Origin: Marchantia polymorpha subsp. ruderalis
Taxonomy: Eukaryota; Streptophyta; Marchantiopsida; Marchantiales; Marchantiaceae
Length of the DNA: 64,000 nt
Assembly: GCA_037833965.1 (NCBI GenBank)
Contig: AP031352.1
Location: 27,902,501 to 27,966,500 of the forward strand
Direction of reading: 5' to 3'
Shown here: positions 20,066-32,259 of the stretch, one piece after another
How positions within the stretch are numbered: position 1 is the stretch's first letter
Layout: the number at the start of each line of letters is the position of its first letter
Program-made: the position numbers and the translations under genes
The notes under the pieces: generated by a model
What the model was told of the DNA's origin: nothing
The model's database searches: none
What the model saw: the letters and a program-made list of their open reading frames with translations, nothing else

Positions 20066-21484
20066 GGATCAACCGGGAAAGAAGCATGCTAATGCGGATT
20101 TCTTGTCAAGAGCTTATGATGAGGGAGGAGATCAATCTGTGGAAGACACTTTTCCGGACGAAGATTTGTTGGTCATGGACACGGTGACATTGGTACCAAA
20201 GGAGTACAAGGAGATTTGGGAGTTCATCTTCAAAGGAGAATTTCCTCAAGGCATGCATTCAAGAGAAAGGAATGCATTGGTAAAAAGATGTCAACCCTAT
20301 ATGATCATTGAGAAGGTGTTATTTCATCAATGAGCTGACGGTCTGCTACGATGAGCTGTTGGAAGAGGCGAAGCATTGCAACTCATGAAGGAGTTTTGCG
20401 AAGGTGCAGTGTGTGGAGTACATTTTGCGTGGAAGGTAACAACTTTCAAGATCCTTGATGCTGGATATCATTGGAAGTGTATTTTCAAAGATTGTGTGGA
20501 ATTTTGCAAGAGTTGTGATGTGTGTCTAAAAAGTCCATGAAAACCCCTCCTTTGATTTCAGTTCCAATGTTAGGTCCTTCTGAAAAATGGGGAATAGATT
20601 TTGTAGGTACTTTGAATCTTACTCCTCGGAGAAATAAGTTCATTGTGATAGCTACAAATTATCTTACCAAGTGGGTAGAGGCAAGGCCACTAAAATCTAC
20701 CAATGAGAAGGAGGTTGGTAGGTTTTTGTATGAGAGAATCAGAACCAGATTTAGTTGTCCTTTGGAGTTAGTGTCGGATAGAGGAGGAGAGTTTGTGGGA
20801 AGTATAATCCAAGCAATGTTAGATCATTTTTCTATCAAGTCTCGAGTGACCACTTCGTACAAACCCAATGCTAATGGGTTGGCGGAGCGGACCAACTACA
20901 CTCTTTGTATGATGTTGGCCAATGATGCAGACATGGACGGAAGCATGCAAAACTGGGACAAGAGGTTGCATGCTATCTTGTGGGAGTATCGAACGACTTG
21001 GAAAACATCTACCGGATAATCACCTTTTCGGATGGTGTATGGAGTTGAGTCAAAGCTCCCAATACAATTTGACTTGACTACTTTCATGACAATCCAGCAA
21101 AGGTTGAAGAAATCAAATGGAGCAGAAGCCATCAAGTCTCGCCAACAACAATTGATGGAGTTGGAGGAAGCTTGAGCACTAGCCATGGTACGAGTGGAGC
21201 GGACTCAACAGTTGCAGAAGAAGTATCACGTAAAACGAAGTGAAAACCAGAACTTGAAGCTGTTCAAGGAAGGTGATTGGGTGATGCTCTTTGATACAAT
21301 TAGATACAAGAGAGCTAGGAAAAAGTTTTTTCCTAAGTATTTTGGACCTTTCATAGTTGAGAAGGTGTGGGGAAACTTTACTTATGATATCAAGGAGTTA
21401 GGAGTACGTCACTTCGATCGACTCAACCATGACAAGTTGAAATTATTCCATCGAAGATCAGATTCTTTCACTCCGAGGGCGTAG
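20066..21484 (+). pseudogene. gypsy RNase H end and integrase, broken
   Basis: After the RNase H terminus a degraded HHCC region (EAHEGV..., CKSCDVC, about 20,350-20,525) spans several frame breaks. The core has D in KWGIDFVGTLN, D in LVSDRGGEFVGS and E in NANGLAERTN. The C-terminal region 21,185-21,484 includes KEGDWVMLFD and KFFPKYFGPFIVEKV. Stops or shifts lie near 20,333, 20,520, 21,017 and 21,175. DDE residues survive but the chain is not expressible as one protein. It integrates element DNA in intact relatives. Confidence 0.85.
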
Positions 21485-21507
21485 TGAAATCTTGGTCCAG
21501 GGATAAA

Positions 21508-22380
21508 TGTAAGACCGGATATTGCATGTGTGAAATAAAACTAGAATTAGCCAAGGAGTTAATCATGGTTAGGATAGTTATGACTAAATCTAGCTAGTTA
21601 TGACTAAGTCTAGCTAGTTTAGCTATAATGTCTCTACTTGGCGGAATAACTAGAGAAGTTCTAGAAGATTTGAGTGAGCACTTCTATTTTTCTTGTGCAA
21701 AAGTCTAGATTCCAAGAGAAAAGACTTTTGGACTTCATATTTAGTTTTGATTGGTTTGACTAAAGTAAGTAGTACTTCATTGGTTAGACTAAGTCTAATG
21801 TTGACTTAGTGGAAAGTGGAATATCTAGAAGTTGGAAAGGCACAAATGGCATGTTGCCACCTCAATCTAGGGATTAGTAAACATCTAGAAGGTTTAGGAG
21901 GCCAATGGCATGTTGCCACATATTGATAACTAGTCAACCTTACTATGATTTATCTTTGTAAAAGTAAGTTAGATAGAAATTACCATTTGTTACTATGGTA
22001 AATTCTCAAGTAGCATATATAGAGAGGTAGGGAAGAGCCTTGGAAGCAAGTTTGAAGAATTCATATGTAGAGACTTGTTTCATATATGAAAGAGTGACGA
22101 ATTTTCAGTACCTCGGAGTGTCAATGAGTGTGTGAGTTGGAGTGATACCTTGAGAGATTGTGTGAGAGTGTGTTTAGGTTATGAGTATGATGCGGAATCC
22201 TAGTCTTCTAGAATCATGATGAGCTATCGAAAAGCCATCTGAGGTAAACCCGAGTGAGAGTCAGCCCGGAGGTTGCAGACCTACGCATATCTCAGACACT
22301 TTTCTATCTGCGGGAGCATAATGAATTTAGTGATTAAAGCACTTGCGCTTTATGTGTGTATTGTACGACAATCTCAACAT
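21508..22380 (+). repeat. probable 3' LTR of second gypsy element
   Basis: Starts TGTAAGACCGG shortly after the integrase stop. It is AT-rich, with short duplicated segments such as AGTTATGACTAA (twice near 21,588-21,610) and GGCATGTTGCCAC (near 21,848 and 21,906). The right end is not certain; a CA terminus at 22,379 is a candidate. No partner LTR is in the window. Confidence 0.45.
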
Positions 22381-22439
22381 AAACCTTCTCGTTGATTACT
22401 AGCAAAACGGATTACTAAATAGATTATGATATTGTCCAC

Positions 22440-23285
22440 CTTCATATCTCCCAACTCAAGATTCTTCCTGCCGTACTCTCTGAAAACCACATCAAATAGA
22501 CCATCAGCATCCGCACCTAGAAGCTTTGCAGCTTCTCACAATCGTCGACGAGAAATATCCGCGTTAGTTGTGGCGAAAAAGGCAGCTGAGTAATCAATGA
22601 TCTTGACTTTCTCAGATTGGGAATTTTCAAAGTTTGAAGTGTTAACGACGCGACCGTAGGTGAAGGCCCGGTCATCTCCGTCTTCTAGTAAAGCCTCGCG
22701 AGGGGCCTGTACATGGGCCCTGAGAAAGCTCCTTGTCACTACAAGGTCCGAGTCGATGAAAACAATAATGGCACCACTAGCGTGCTTTAGTCCGAGATTC
22801 CTGGCCGTCGTGGCACCTGCATGCTTCTGCCTCACAAGTTTTACATGAGAAAATCGTCTGCTCTGCTGAGCAAACGGCCTGCTGCATGCCCCTGTTTCTT
22901 GACCATGCACTCTACAATTTCTTCTGTTTCTCCCCGAGTCTTCATCTCTCGTCTCGTCTACCTGACTATCCACATTTTGACAACCCTCATGAGCTTCATC
23001 TCTCTCACTTGTAAGAAATTTGACAGTCATGTCTGTGGAGCCATCATCAACAATGATGACCTCAAACCTGCCAACTCCGCCAAGCTCGTAGTCCACCTGC
23101 TCCTCCAGGGCTTGCAAGCCCTTGGTCAAGATGAACAGCCGATTATAAGTAGTAATCACACCACTCCATAGTCCATCCTCCTTATTTTCACTGCCGAAAC
23201 TCGCTCATGCACCATCGCAATTTGACTCTGCATCCCTAATGAGCTTTCCCTCTCCTCGACTACTAAACCACTGCTGTCCCCCACC
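22440..23285 (-). pseudogene. family-2 glycosyltransferase, broken gene or retrocopy
   Basis: On the minus strand a GT-A family-2 glycosyltransferase is clear: VITTYNRLFILTKGLQALEE, the nucleotide-binding VIIVDDGSTD, HVKLVRQKHAGATTARNLGL, and the DxD-type FIDSDLVVT. Such enzymes transfer sugar from a nucleotide donor. Two lesions are visible. A 2-base shift near 23,158-23,162 separates MDYGV from VITTYN. A TGA at 22,536-22,538 interrupts the run ISRRRL / EAAKLLGADADGLFD, which continues in frame into an EYG-x-x-x-LELG block like the family's ED-motif but with the acidic pair lost (RKN). No introns are seen, so it may be a retrocopy. The 3' end is lost at the gypsy boundary. A one-exon live gene with odd splicing is possible but less likely. 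Confidence 0.75.
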
Positions 23286-26131
23286 AAATTTTCTGGAGTT
23301 TCGAAGCTCCCGCGTAAAAGGCCATGTCATTCCCAAAATACTTTCTTAAAAATACTGTCACACAACCTATGTGCAGAACAAAGCCCTCCACACAAAAGAC
23401 TCCTAAACAAATTTCAGCTTGAGCTCTCAACCCCAAAATCAGCTGGCAATTCTCTTGACTTATCACTCGAGGATATATCAAAACATCTACATATTTGTGG
23501 GACTTTTTACTCTGAACGTGGAGAAAAAAAAACTATCTACTGAAAAAACCAAAACAAACTGCTACTTTTTTTTTTTTCTAAAAAATATCCACTTCACATC
23601 CTCGTCAACAAATCAATCTATGATCTCAAACATTATAAGACGAAATGATACGAGGAGATTGACTATTCGCTTTGATCAATTGGATGGGCTCGAAGCAATC
23701 CTGATCCCAACCATTATTTTCTAGAAAAGTTAGAATCATCACTTTGTTACTTTATAATGTTGAAGACCTTCTATTACTATGAAGTTGTAGTGCATGCGTT
23801 GTAGTTGTTTTTTGGAGTGCGTGCAAAGATCAACTACATCAGCGTTAAAGTATGAAATACCTAGGGACTATCTCTCAGTTCTTGGTGTTGACTTCCGCCG
23901 GCTGCAAATTGCAATCTATTTTTTCATCAATACAAGTGTATAGCGTAGCTCCTAGACAAATGTATTTGTGTGGATAACTCAAGCTTTGGATAGCTCCTTG
24001 TATTTGTGTATTTGATATTCTCCAAAGATAATGGAGTTATATCTCACTTGTAATTAGTAATTAAAATTAGGTGTGAATTGAGTAGGTTAATTCTAGGTTT
24101 AATTTAGTCGTTATGTATCAGTGCAGTCACTTAGTGTCATGTCACGTTTTATCCATCAAGCTATTTAGCTATGTCTCACAACAACTTTGTTTACCCGATT
24201 CTCATTAATCAGAAAAAGATCACCCCGAGTAGAAAAGCGAGGTAATAGGTTTCATGACTGAGGTCCTGTAATGGCACAAAACGAGATGTGGGTAGGGGAA
24301 GCACCACGAAGGTAAAGAGGTGACTGACTTGAGGCGGCATTCCCGCAATGGAATTGAATCAAGTATGACGGCTGATCGGCCCAAGCAGACTGACGAAAAA
24401 TCAAAATAAAATGTCAGCGATTGCGAAGAGCCGATGGTCGTGGCATGAAGGTCGTGAGACGTTAACAATGCTACAAAGTCCTCGCGCATTTCTCTCCTGG
24501 CAGTAATTATGGTGCCCGGGTGTAGATGGTGAAAATTGCAGCAAAAGAAGAATGAAACAATTCCATCTGCAGGTTCTTACGTAAAAAGAACTTTTCTAGT
24601 CATCCAGCAGTTCGAGGAGCTATGCTCATGGAAATGACGAGAATTGGGGTTCCTAATTGAATAATTATGCACTAAGACGGCTGATTGCCACGAACTGAAA
24701 GTGCGACGCTTTGCATGCTATGATCGCTGGGTCAAATCGCGCCGACCTCGTAAAAGGCAATCCAAGGCGTAAGCAAAAGGTCATTTGGATGAAATATCGT
24801 TGGTTTTATATTGGAATGGTTGGTATCCCGAGCAGGAACCCCGCCGTATCTCCGATTTTGATATCACCGTGCGTTAACATTTCCATCGGCGTATTTTGAG
24901 GGGCTTCCTGTTGAGACTAACGGTACATCGGGCGGAACTTTGTAAACCGGTATCGCTTCTTTCGGGAGGCTCTGTGTAATGCATAGTAAGGCAACGCGGC
25001 TAGAGGACAGCTCAAAAAGGAAAAGCCCTTATAAACTCTTCGAGTCGAGCCGTTTCTTTAGTATACGCCTCATGAAAAGTAATGGGACGCAGCTATATTC
25101 TTTTGCTGTGTTGAATTCGTAAGGTGGAATACATTTACAATTAGCTTCATCAAATGTGAGTTCTAGTGCCTCTCTTTCTGGAGATCAAGCTTTGGAAAGC
25201 TACAATGGATCACCGTTGAACTTGGTATCCCTCCCTCCAAGACAGACCTTCACCACTTGTGACGTCGAGGTACACGAGAAAGTCATTGACAAGTCGTTTG
25301 CACATCTATAAGTCAGCCCAACCATACTTTGAAATTGTTCTTCAAGCTTCCACTCTTACTTGACCGTGTAAAAAACGCCATGAGGTCCTTCTTGTACATT
25401 ACAGCGAAATTCAAAAGTCCTCTTACTGAAATCGTACCCACGTTTGCCAAAACTGCTTATCTCATTTTCCTAGACTGAGTTGACTTTTGACAAGTTGACA
25501 GATCACAGAACCTGTATCCTGACCCCTGACCAGAAGGAGCAAAAGTACAAAGTTTTAGAAATTTCTCTGCGCTTTGACATCGGCCAGATGAAAGACAAGA
25601 AAATTTTAGGACTGGTACATCAACGGCGCTGTGGCCAAGAAGGCAGTAGCTACTGACAAGCTACAAGTAATCTGAGTTCGTTGCATTTGCAAACAGAGTA
25701 CACGGAGAGGATTTCTCGATTTGGGGGCAGTATGTGCAAGAGTAAGGACATTGACTTGTGAGTCCTTAGTGACCGGTATGGATGATCATGAATGATGATC
25801 ATCGATACAAGTCACTGCCTCAAAGTCTTCAGATACAAAAGTCCGCCTTCTTAGAACTTGCTACGGACTCCTAAACAATGGTTGCAGCCGCACGGCGCCA
25901 CAGACGACTAAAATTCTCAGTCCAGACTTTCGGTGGAGGTGTCAACTCCGAGCTGAACTTCAAGTTAGTGGTTGCCAATGGTGCTCATAAGTCCTCGTGA
26001 ACTCTACGCCTGTGTCTCCATTGGGACCTAGTTCAAAGTCTAATCTGGGCTGCGAGGTTTTGAATAGACGGGTGCTTTTCAAACCTGCCATTGCTCCTTT
26101 TCTGATAAGCGTGAACGTTCACTCTTTACCA
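23286..26131. other. gene-free stretch
   Basis: AT-rich sequence with poly-A/poly-T runs (about 23,520-23,585), no ORF with a recognisable protein and no clear repeat termini. Any downstream UTR of the EPFL gene would lie at its right end. Confidence 0.5.
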
Positions 26132-26988
26132 TCATGTCCGAGTGCTGGCAAGGTACGTCACCTTCTTGCAAACACATGCCCAGTGTTCATACTTGTAGTC
26201 AACTGACGAAACGCTGACCATGTGCGGTATCACAATGGGCTGTAAATCACAAGGAGTACAACCCTGGCATTTACCCTCACAATTTGGTGGAGTTGAACCT
26301 GGCCTGAAGGTGAAACCTTCAGCTTCCAAAAACCTTCGTGCAGGACTAAACGCACGACGTCCTCTCCCAAGCTTCACATACTCCTGATCATGAAAATAAG
26401 ACATATACACGCTAATTAATGAAGTATTCTGCCTTAGTGTCTCTTCTGATCAGATTTGAGTGCATGGTCTACTAGGTTTGAGCAGATCTTGAGTAATCAG
26501 ACTCCTTAATCCTTCAGTTCCTGCAAATCGTAGTCATACTTGAAATCATCGAAGTTCCTTGGGGTATGGATGCAAAACACTTGTACATGGAGAAATGTCC
26601 ATCAGATTTGAATCGGTACGTACCTTCTCAGATTGCTTGTAATTAAATGATGGGGACGTGTTCAACTTTATATCAATAGGCTCAGATTGACTTTGAGAGG
26701 GCAGCGTGACATGAGCATTGTCTTCTTTATGTCCAAAACCTGCTCACCAAGATGGCTATCAGCTCTATGTGGATTTAAAGCAAAGCCTTGCAACTGCCCT
26801 TAAGATGAAAATGCACGAAGCCAGTTGGATCAGATCAAATGAACAACGATCAGTCAAAAGCAAAAGAACGACTGTAAATGAATCAATTTCTTACCAGGAT
26901 GACCTGAAATCACGAATGCCTTCGAAAGAACGATCATGATGAAAAACGCCGCAACATGGAGACTGGCAATCCCAGCTACGGGAGCCAT
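26132..26988 (-). CDS. EPIDERMAL PATTERNING FACTOR-like secreted peptide
   Basis: Three exons (26,895-26,988; 26,624-26,739; 26,132-26,383) joined by GT-AG introns give 153 residues and 462 bp, a whole number of codons. Exon 1 encodes a hydrophobic signal peptide (MAPVAGIASLHVAAFFIMIV). Exon 2 encodes a polar propeptide. Exon 3 holds a basic processing-like stretch (GRGRRAFSPARR) and the EPFL signature: GSTPPNCEGKCQGCTPC, then VIP, and EHWACVC, with six cysteines. EPF/EPFL peptides are secreted ligands of ERECTA-family receptors and control stomatal or other epidermal patterning. The C-terminus after CVC (KKVTYLASTRT) differs from the usual short tail; a further intron after CKK is an alternative. 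No individual orthologue can be assigned. Confidence 0.85.
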
Positions 26989-27740
26989 TCTGAGATAAAA
27001 TTTGAATGGCGGTGGCTGGTAACGTTACACGCATTATATATGAGATTACGTGATACATTTTTATCGAACGATCGCAGTATCATCTAACAATATACATCCT
27101 TGAGTACAAAGCCTATCTAGAAGCAAATATGTCAAGTGTGAGATGAAGTATAGAAAGCATAGCATGTCTATTCATAATGTACAGAAAAAGCACATCTTCC
27201 ATACTGAAGTCCACAATCAGTGATATCTGCAACTGAAGGAGCTGACAGCCATGGAGAATGGTTTGTACTCGGCTGCCGAATTCACTTACCATAGATTTCG
27301 AACTTTCAGTGGTCGAGTGAATGATCAGTAAAGCCTTGTGCTGAGAAAGAAGGGGAGATTAGGAAAAGCAGAAGTGAATCATGATTGCAAAGTGACAAAA
27401 ACTCAGTATGAGCCAAATGGCAGCCCAGGGCCTGAACATCGATCACACTAAATCACAAGTGCCACGAAAAGAGCGAGGCTACTAACAATAGGCGTCCAAC
27501 TAGCAAATCCACACACTTGGGAATGTGGCATAGTACTGGTACGAACCAGCAGCAAGGAAACAAGCTATACTGGTCAGGAATACTTTTCCAACTCAGGTAG
27601 CCATGCTAGGCTTTGAGCTGTTCCGTTGGAGCTATTAGAGCTGAACTGCTAAGGCTGATCTCCGAATCTAACAGCTCCACTACTTTGCACTGGCTTCTCG
27701 CGGACAAACAAAGCCCACCTTAGAATTCAGTAGAGGTGAT

Positions 27741-27760
27741 TATATATATATATATATATG
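27741..27760. repeat. (TA)n microsatellite
   Basis: An uninterrupted run of about ten TA units. Confidence 0.85.
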
Positions 27761-30578
27761 GTAGCAGAGCCACCTGAACATTTTGGACACTACAGTCCTG
27801 TCATGTAAGGGACTTCAGTTGACATTTTTTTCTAAATTCAACCGACCAAAAAGCAATATTTGAATCAGATTTGCACTTTCAATCAGATGCTCGTATCCTG
27901 GCCATTACGGTAAATGAAGCATGGGGTGTCAAAGTAAACAAACAAAATGAGAAGTATTTCTAAATTTTCATTCTTGTTTTTAGCCACAACTTTGTAAATT
28001 ATCCATAACACATAATTTCCATTTAGTATGGTGACCTTTCACATTATATATTGCTTTTGTCTCTTCTGTTTTGGATCTGCTTCTTCCCTGCACCTCATTT
28101 TATCCATATATACTCTGAAGTCCTAATTATGAATACAAGAGCTAATGTTATCTGCAATTCCAATTGAAAGATGTTTATCTTGGAGCATCAGTTCTTGATT
28201 TATTAGTTCTAGCCAATTCACGATGGCTCTATTTGTGTTTTTAGATTCATACTCAAGTTGATACGTTCCACTGAAGGGAGATGAAAAATTTGAAGATCTT
28301 ATCTCCAATTACACATCTTCACGCTAACTAATATAAACTCAACATGGAAACAAGGCTACTGAAAAATGTACAAAGTTCCGTTTTTTACTTACTTCAAAAA
28401 TATCCCACCAAACGAGTTCTTGATGGAGATACTTACTTTGCTTCACTAAGAACTTTGTTCTCTTGAGACTCACCAAAACCCGCATAAGCTTCTCGGAACC
28501 AATAAAAAATAAAATCCACAACTACAAGACCTGTATTCATGTCCAGTCAAGTAGCTTCAGGTCATGAATGGTTCATTCCATATCTGATTGAAAAGATAAA
28601 TTAGGAATGGAGTCTGAAGCTGAATTCTCTTACTGTTTAGTACACAGTAGGAGATATAGAGGTAGACAGTGTGTACCTCTATAGCTTCTGCCTACGGGAC
28701 TATTCAGGACGATTATATGGTAGTCTGTCCTGTAGTGGCAGACATACATTCTATTTTTGTCTTTTTATCCAAGGTTTCGCTCCTTATGTGGAAAGTCATT
28801 CCCGCACCCTCTTTTCCTGTATGGATTGTACAGCATGGAAACTGCTAAACTCCAAAGGCATGAAGGAGTAAATTTCAATCATTGCAAACACGTAGGGTAT
28901 CTTGTTGAGACTCGATCTTCTCGTCCTGCTTTGATCGTGAGTTTACCTTGAAGACAGGGAAAAGCAAAAACTACAACGCAAAAGTCTAACCCACTGAACT
29001 TGTCATATGACGTCGATGGTGAGACTTCAACTCAATGAGGTACAGGTTTTAGTCTACATGGAGAAGAATCGGATTGAAGTCTCGCGCAGTCTCTCTAGCT
29101 TATGTCAGAAAATAAGTACTGTAAAATTTTGTAAAGGCTGGCCCAAGTAATAACCTCACAGTCAAAATGCATTCGCTACTTTCAAAATTATGCATGACAG
29201 TTGGATGCTCTTTTTAACTATGTTTTCTCATGATATTTTGAAAGCCGGAGTATGTCTCGATCACGAGGTTTTGGAAGTGGTTTGAAACAACTTTAAAGCT
29301 TTTTCGTTCAGAACCTAGGCCGTCGTGTTTGTTATGATCCCTGCTCGTTTCTGCTCAGTCGTAAATAGGCTCTTCTGTTGGTGTTTCATGTTTACGTCAC
29401 ATCCCAAAAATCGAACTGACATATCTCTCCCTTGAATGATGTAAAGTATGTCTAAAGGCACGTAAACTCACTGAAAATATTATTATGTTAAGATATAGGA
29501 CTTATCAGATAAACAATTAGTAGTGAGATTACGAGTACACTGAAGAGAAATAGGCTCACGGCGTTGGATGAAGACTTCAAGCAGTCTTGGCCTTCATTAA
29601 TGATTCCAAGTTTCATTTTTCTCTAATCCGAATATTGCAAAACTTAGAATACATACCCGTGCATATTCTTAGATACTCACCTCAAAGACACATGTTGGTG
29701 AAAATGTTGAGACGACGTCTGACTCATCCCGCTAGGAAACTTGTCCTTTAAATGATCAGACAAGAATCGAACCTTTCACCCGGAGGAGATATATGCCGGC
29801 ATGATTAGTCTAGTCGGGCACCTAAATTAGGTTAATTTAGTCGCACCAGAATAACTTAGTTTAGGAGGTGTGTAAATGCGAGCTTTATTAAGCATTTAGA
29901 GAGTGTAAAATGGAGCCATGTGCAGTTCATGGGTAACAGAATTTTCGTTCAATCCATACCAGGCCTTTATTCAGGTTGTCAATCACCTTGTTTTGAAATC
30001 ATTCCGTGAAATTACCCTCCTGTTCAATATTACTGTACTGTTCTCCAGAACGGATAGTAGCCCAATTTTATTTCTGTAATTATCAGCAATCAACCACTAC
30101 GAAGAAACTCTAATTTGCCATCCGAAGAAACTTTATATATGACTGAACCCTTCAGGTTATCTCTATAAAATCCAGCACCCTTATTTGTCTAGATCCACCA
30201 GCTCAGGGTGCACCTAAAAAATGTCCTTGAATCTTCGCAATAATCCTCGAGGAGAAGTTTCGGTTCTCTTTAGGTTCTTAATGTGTAAATTTAGTTACAA
30301 TCAAGGAGTCACCTGCTCTTTTTCAGAATAACTTCATCAACATGCTTCATACTCAAAGGGAAGTCATTTGCAGGCTTAAAAACGATAGAACACCTCCCAC
30401 TCCTCTCTATAATCAACCACTCAATTCATCACATCCCCTGTTACACTGCAATGGAGTTCAATATCCACTCGATTCATATACGCTAGCGCAATAGGTAGTT
30501 TAGAGAAACGTTTTGGTGGCATCTCATATGCTTGGTCTAATATGCTCCAGGTTTTGATAGAAAATGAACGTGTCTCCA

Positions 30579-30763
30579 GCTACGTTACTGTTATTTAGAT
30601 TGGAGAGGAAAGAAGACATTGTAAATTACACATGTTGCGTAAGTGAAGGGTAGCTTAAGTAGGCGTGCCCCGCTACTTTACTGTTATTTAGATTGGAGAG
30701 TAAAGAAGGCATTCTAAATTACACATGTTGCTTAAGTGAAGGGTTGGTTAAGTAGGCGTGCCC
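30579..30763 (+). repeat. tandem duplication, about 92-bp unit
   Basis: Two adjacent units (30,579-30,671 and 30,672-30,763) share TACTGTTATTTAGATTGGAG at the start and AAGTAGGCGTGCCC at the end with scattered substitutions. Confidence 0.8.
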
Positions 30764-30844
30764 GACGTAATCTAGTTTAGGTAGTTTACTCGTCTTGGAA
30801 TACAGTCGCCTACATAAAGCTATTCTGGATATATGATTCTGTCC

Positions 30845-31019
30845 TTGACGTATGTTCATGTCAACATGTGGATTTATATAACCTACCCATCCAAACCACT
30901 TTCTTTTGAGATCTGGTAAACTAGGACCGAGTATTGACATATGTTCATGTCAACATGTGGATTTATCTAACCTGAACACCCCAACCACTTTGTTTTGAGA
31001 TCTGGTTTACTAGAACCGC
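30845..31019 (+). repeat. tandem duplication, about 88-bp unit
   Basis: Two adjacent units starting TTGAC(G/A)TATGTTCATG and ending ACTAG(G/A)ACCG(A/C)G (30,845-30,933; 30,934-31,019), lying 80 bp from the previous duplication. Confidence 0.8.
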
Positions 31020-31589
31020 GTAGTAATCAATGTTCGAATCACAACCCAGAGAAAAGACGGATATTATTCTCTGAGCCTCATATACTTGGCAAGGTTACAG
31101 TCCTCCGAGTTTTACAAGCTCTAGGTTGGTTCTTAGCCATTCAGCTATTTATTATAAAAATAAAACAAATGCCTCAAACACAAATAAATATTTTCAAAAA
31201 ATATTCTTCATTTTGATTACAATTCACTATATAGTAAAATATTTTTCACAAAGCAGATTTTTTAAATTAGTATATGTAAAATTCTTATTATGAATCTCGT
31301 TTTTGAATTTAGTAAAAGACGAACCCTAGATACACACCAAAATTTAGATATAGAACGATACATAAAGTTATGGATTTTCGATATTAGATTACTAAAATCA
31401 AATAATTGACATTTGTTCTCATGACACAATGCACCTAATTATATCCAAAAAGAAAGTTGAGGAATACTTTAACCTTAAGTGATTAGCATAAATGTATAAT
31501 TTCCTGATTAAATGCAAACAACAATACTGATAGATAAATTAATGATTTCGAAATATAATAAATTCCGATCACTCATTTCTATTTAATAG

Positions 31590-32259
31590 TTACTTGATGG
31601 GATCCCATTGAAACCTAAACTGTTTTCTGGACCCTTTGAGTTTCGTTTTACCCCATAGGACGCCATCTAATGTACACTTCGCACGAATGTTCTAGTATGA
31701 ACAGATGGTGAAGTTACATTGCACACTACAACCCCATTCTTCTGGCAGGGAGTGGAACTGTGATAGCTAGAATTGCATTCGTCCTCCATCATTGAAGCTT
31801 TCAAATCTCCATTCAATGCGATGGGACCCGAATTCTTCCGAGACTTTCCCATGGCACTACAATTTGTTAAACTATCAAATCCTCCGTTTCTCTCCTTGTG
31901 GAGTCAATTCAGAGAGACTCCACAAATTCCACACGGCTGGTGCTCACATAGTCGAATTTCCGACAATTCAAAACACAAAACCCCTGTGCACTTGTGACAA
32001 TGTTTGTCCCAATTCATCGTTTGGCGATCGCATAGATCCACTAAAGCTCGCATATGATGCAAGCTTTAGCGCACAAGAACAACTTCTACAAGTTGTTCTT
32101 GTGACGTAGGTTAATACGGTATGACATCAGCTAAAACGAAACTTGATGTGTTCATGCAGCAATCTACGTTCCGGTTGGATCCCATCAAATAAATAACTCC
32201 ATTCAGTATAGATGCTAGACGTCACAATATCTCAACAAGGTTGGGATCCCATCAAGTAA
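31590..32259. mobile_element. possible non-autonomous terminal-inverted-repeat element
   Basis: TTACTTGATGGGATCCCA at 31,590-31,607 is repeated exactly inverted at 32,242-32,259. The right end is duplicated: a related GGATCCCATCAAATAAATAACTC segment stands about 75 bp before it. The inner 630 bp has no recognised protein and contains a strong hairpin. Target duplication is not clear. Confidence 0.4.
32072..32103. other. perfect 14-bp inverted repeat (hairpin)
   Basis: CACAAGAACAACTT and its exact complement flank a CTAC loop. A second inverted pair (CTAAAGCT / AGCTTTAG, 32,041-32,069) stands just upstream. Confidence 0.75.

Larger units (their letters stand above)
20066..22400 (+). mobile_element. 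second Ty3/gypsy element, 5'-truncated
   Basis: The segment opens in the last residues of RNase H (PGKKHANADFLSR), continues through integrase and ends in LTR-like sequence. It is less GC-rich than the first element and has no PHD finger or methyltransferase. Left truncation is at repeat C2; the right end abuts a broken glycosyltransferase gene. Confidence 0.8.

Noticed and set aside
29755-29822. tRNA-like T-arm (GGTTCGATTC) on the minus strand
   Set aside because: The stem pairs poorly and no full cloverleaf or clear A box can be drawn; at best a decayed tRNA-derived SINE.
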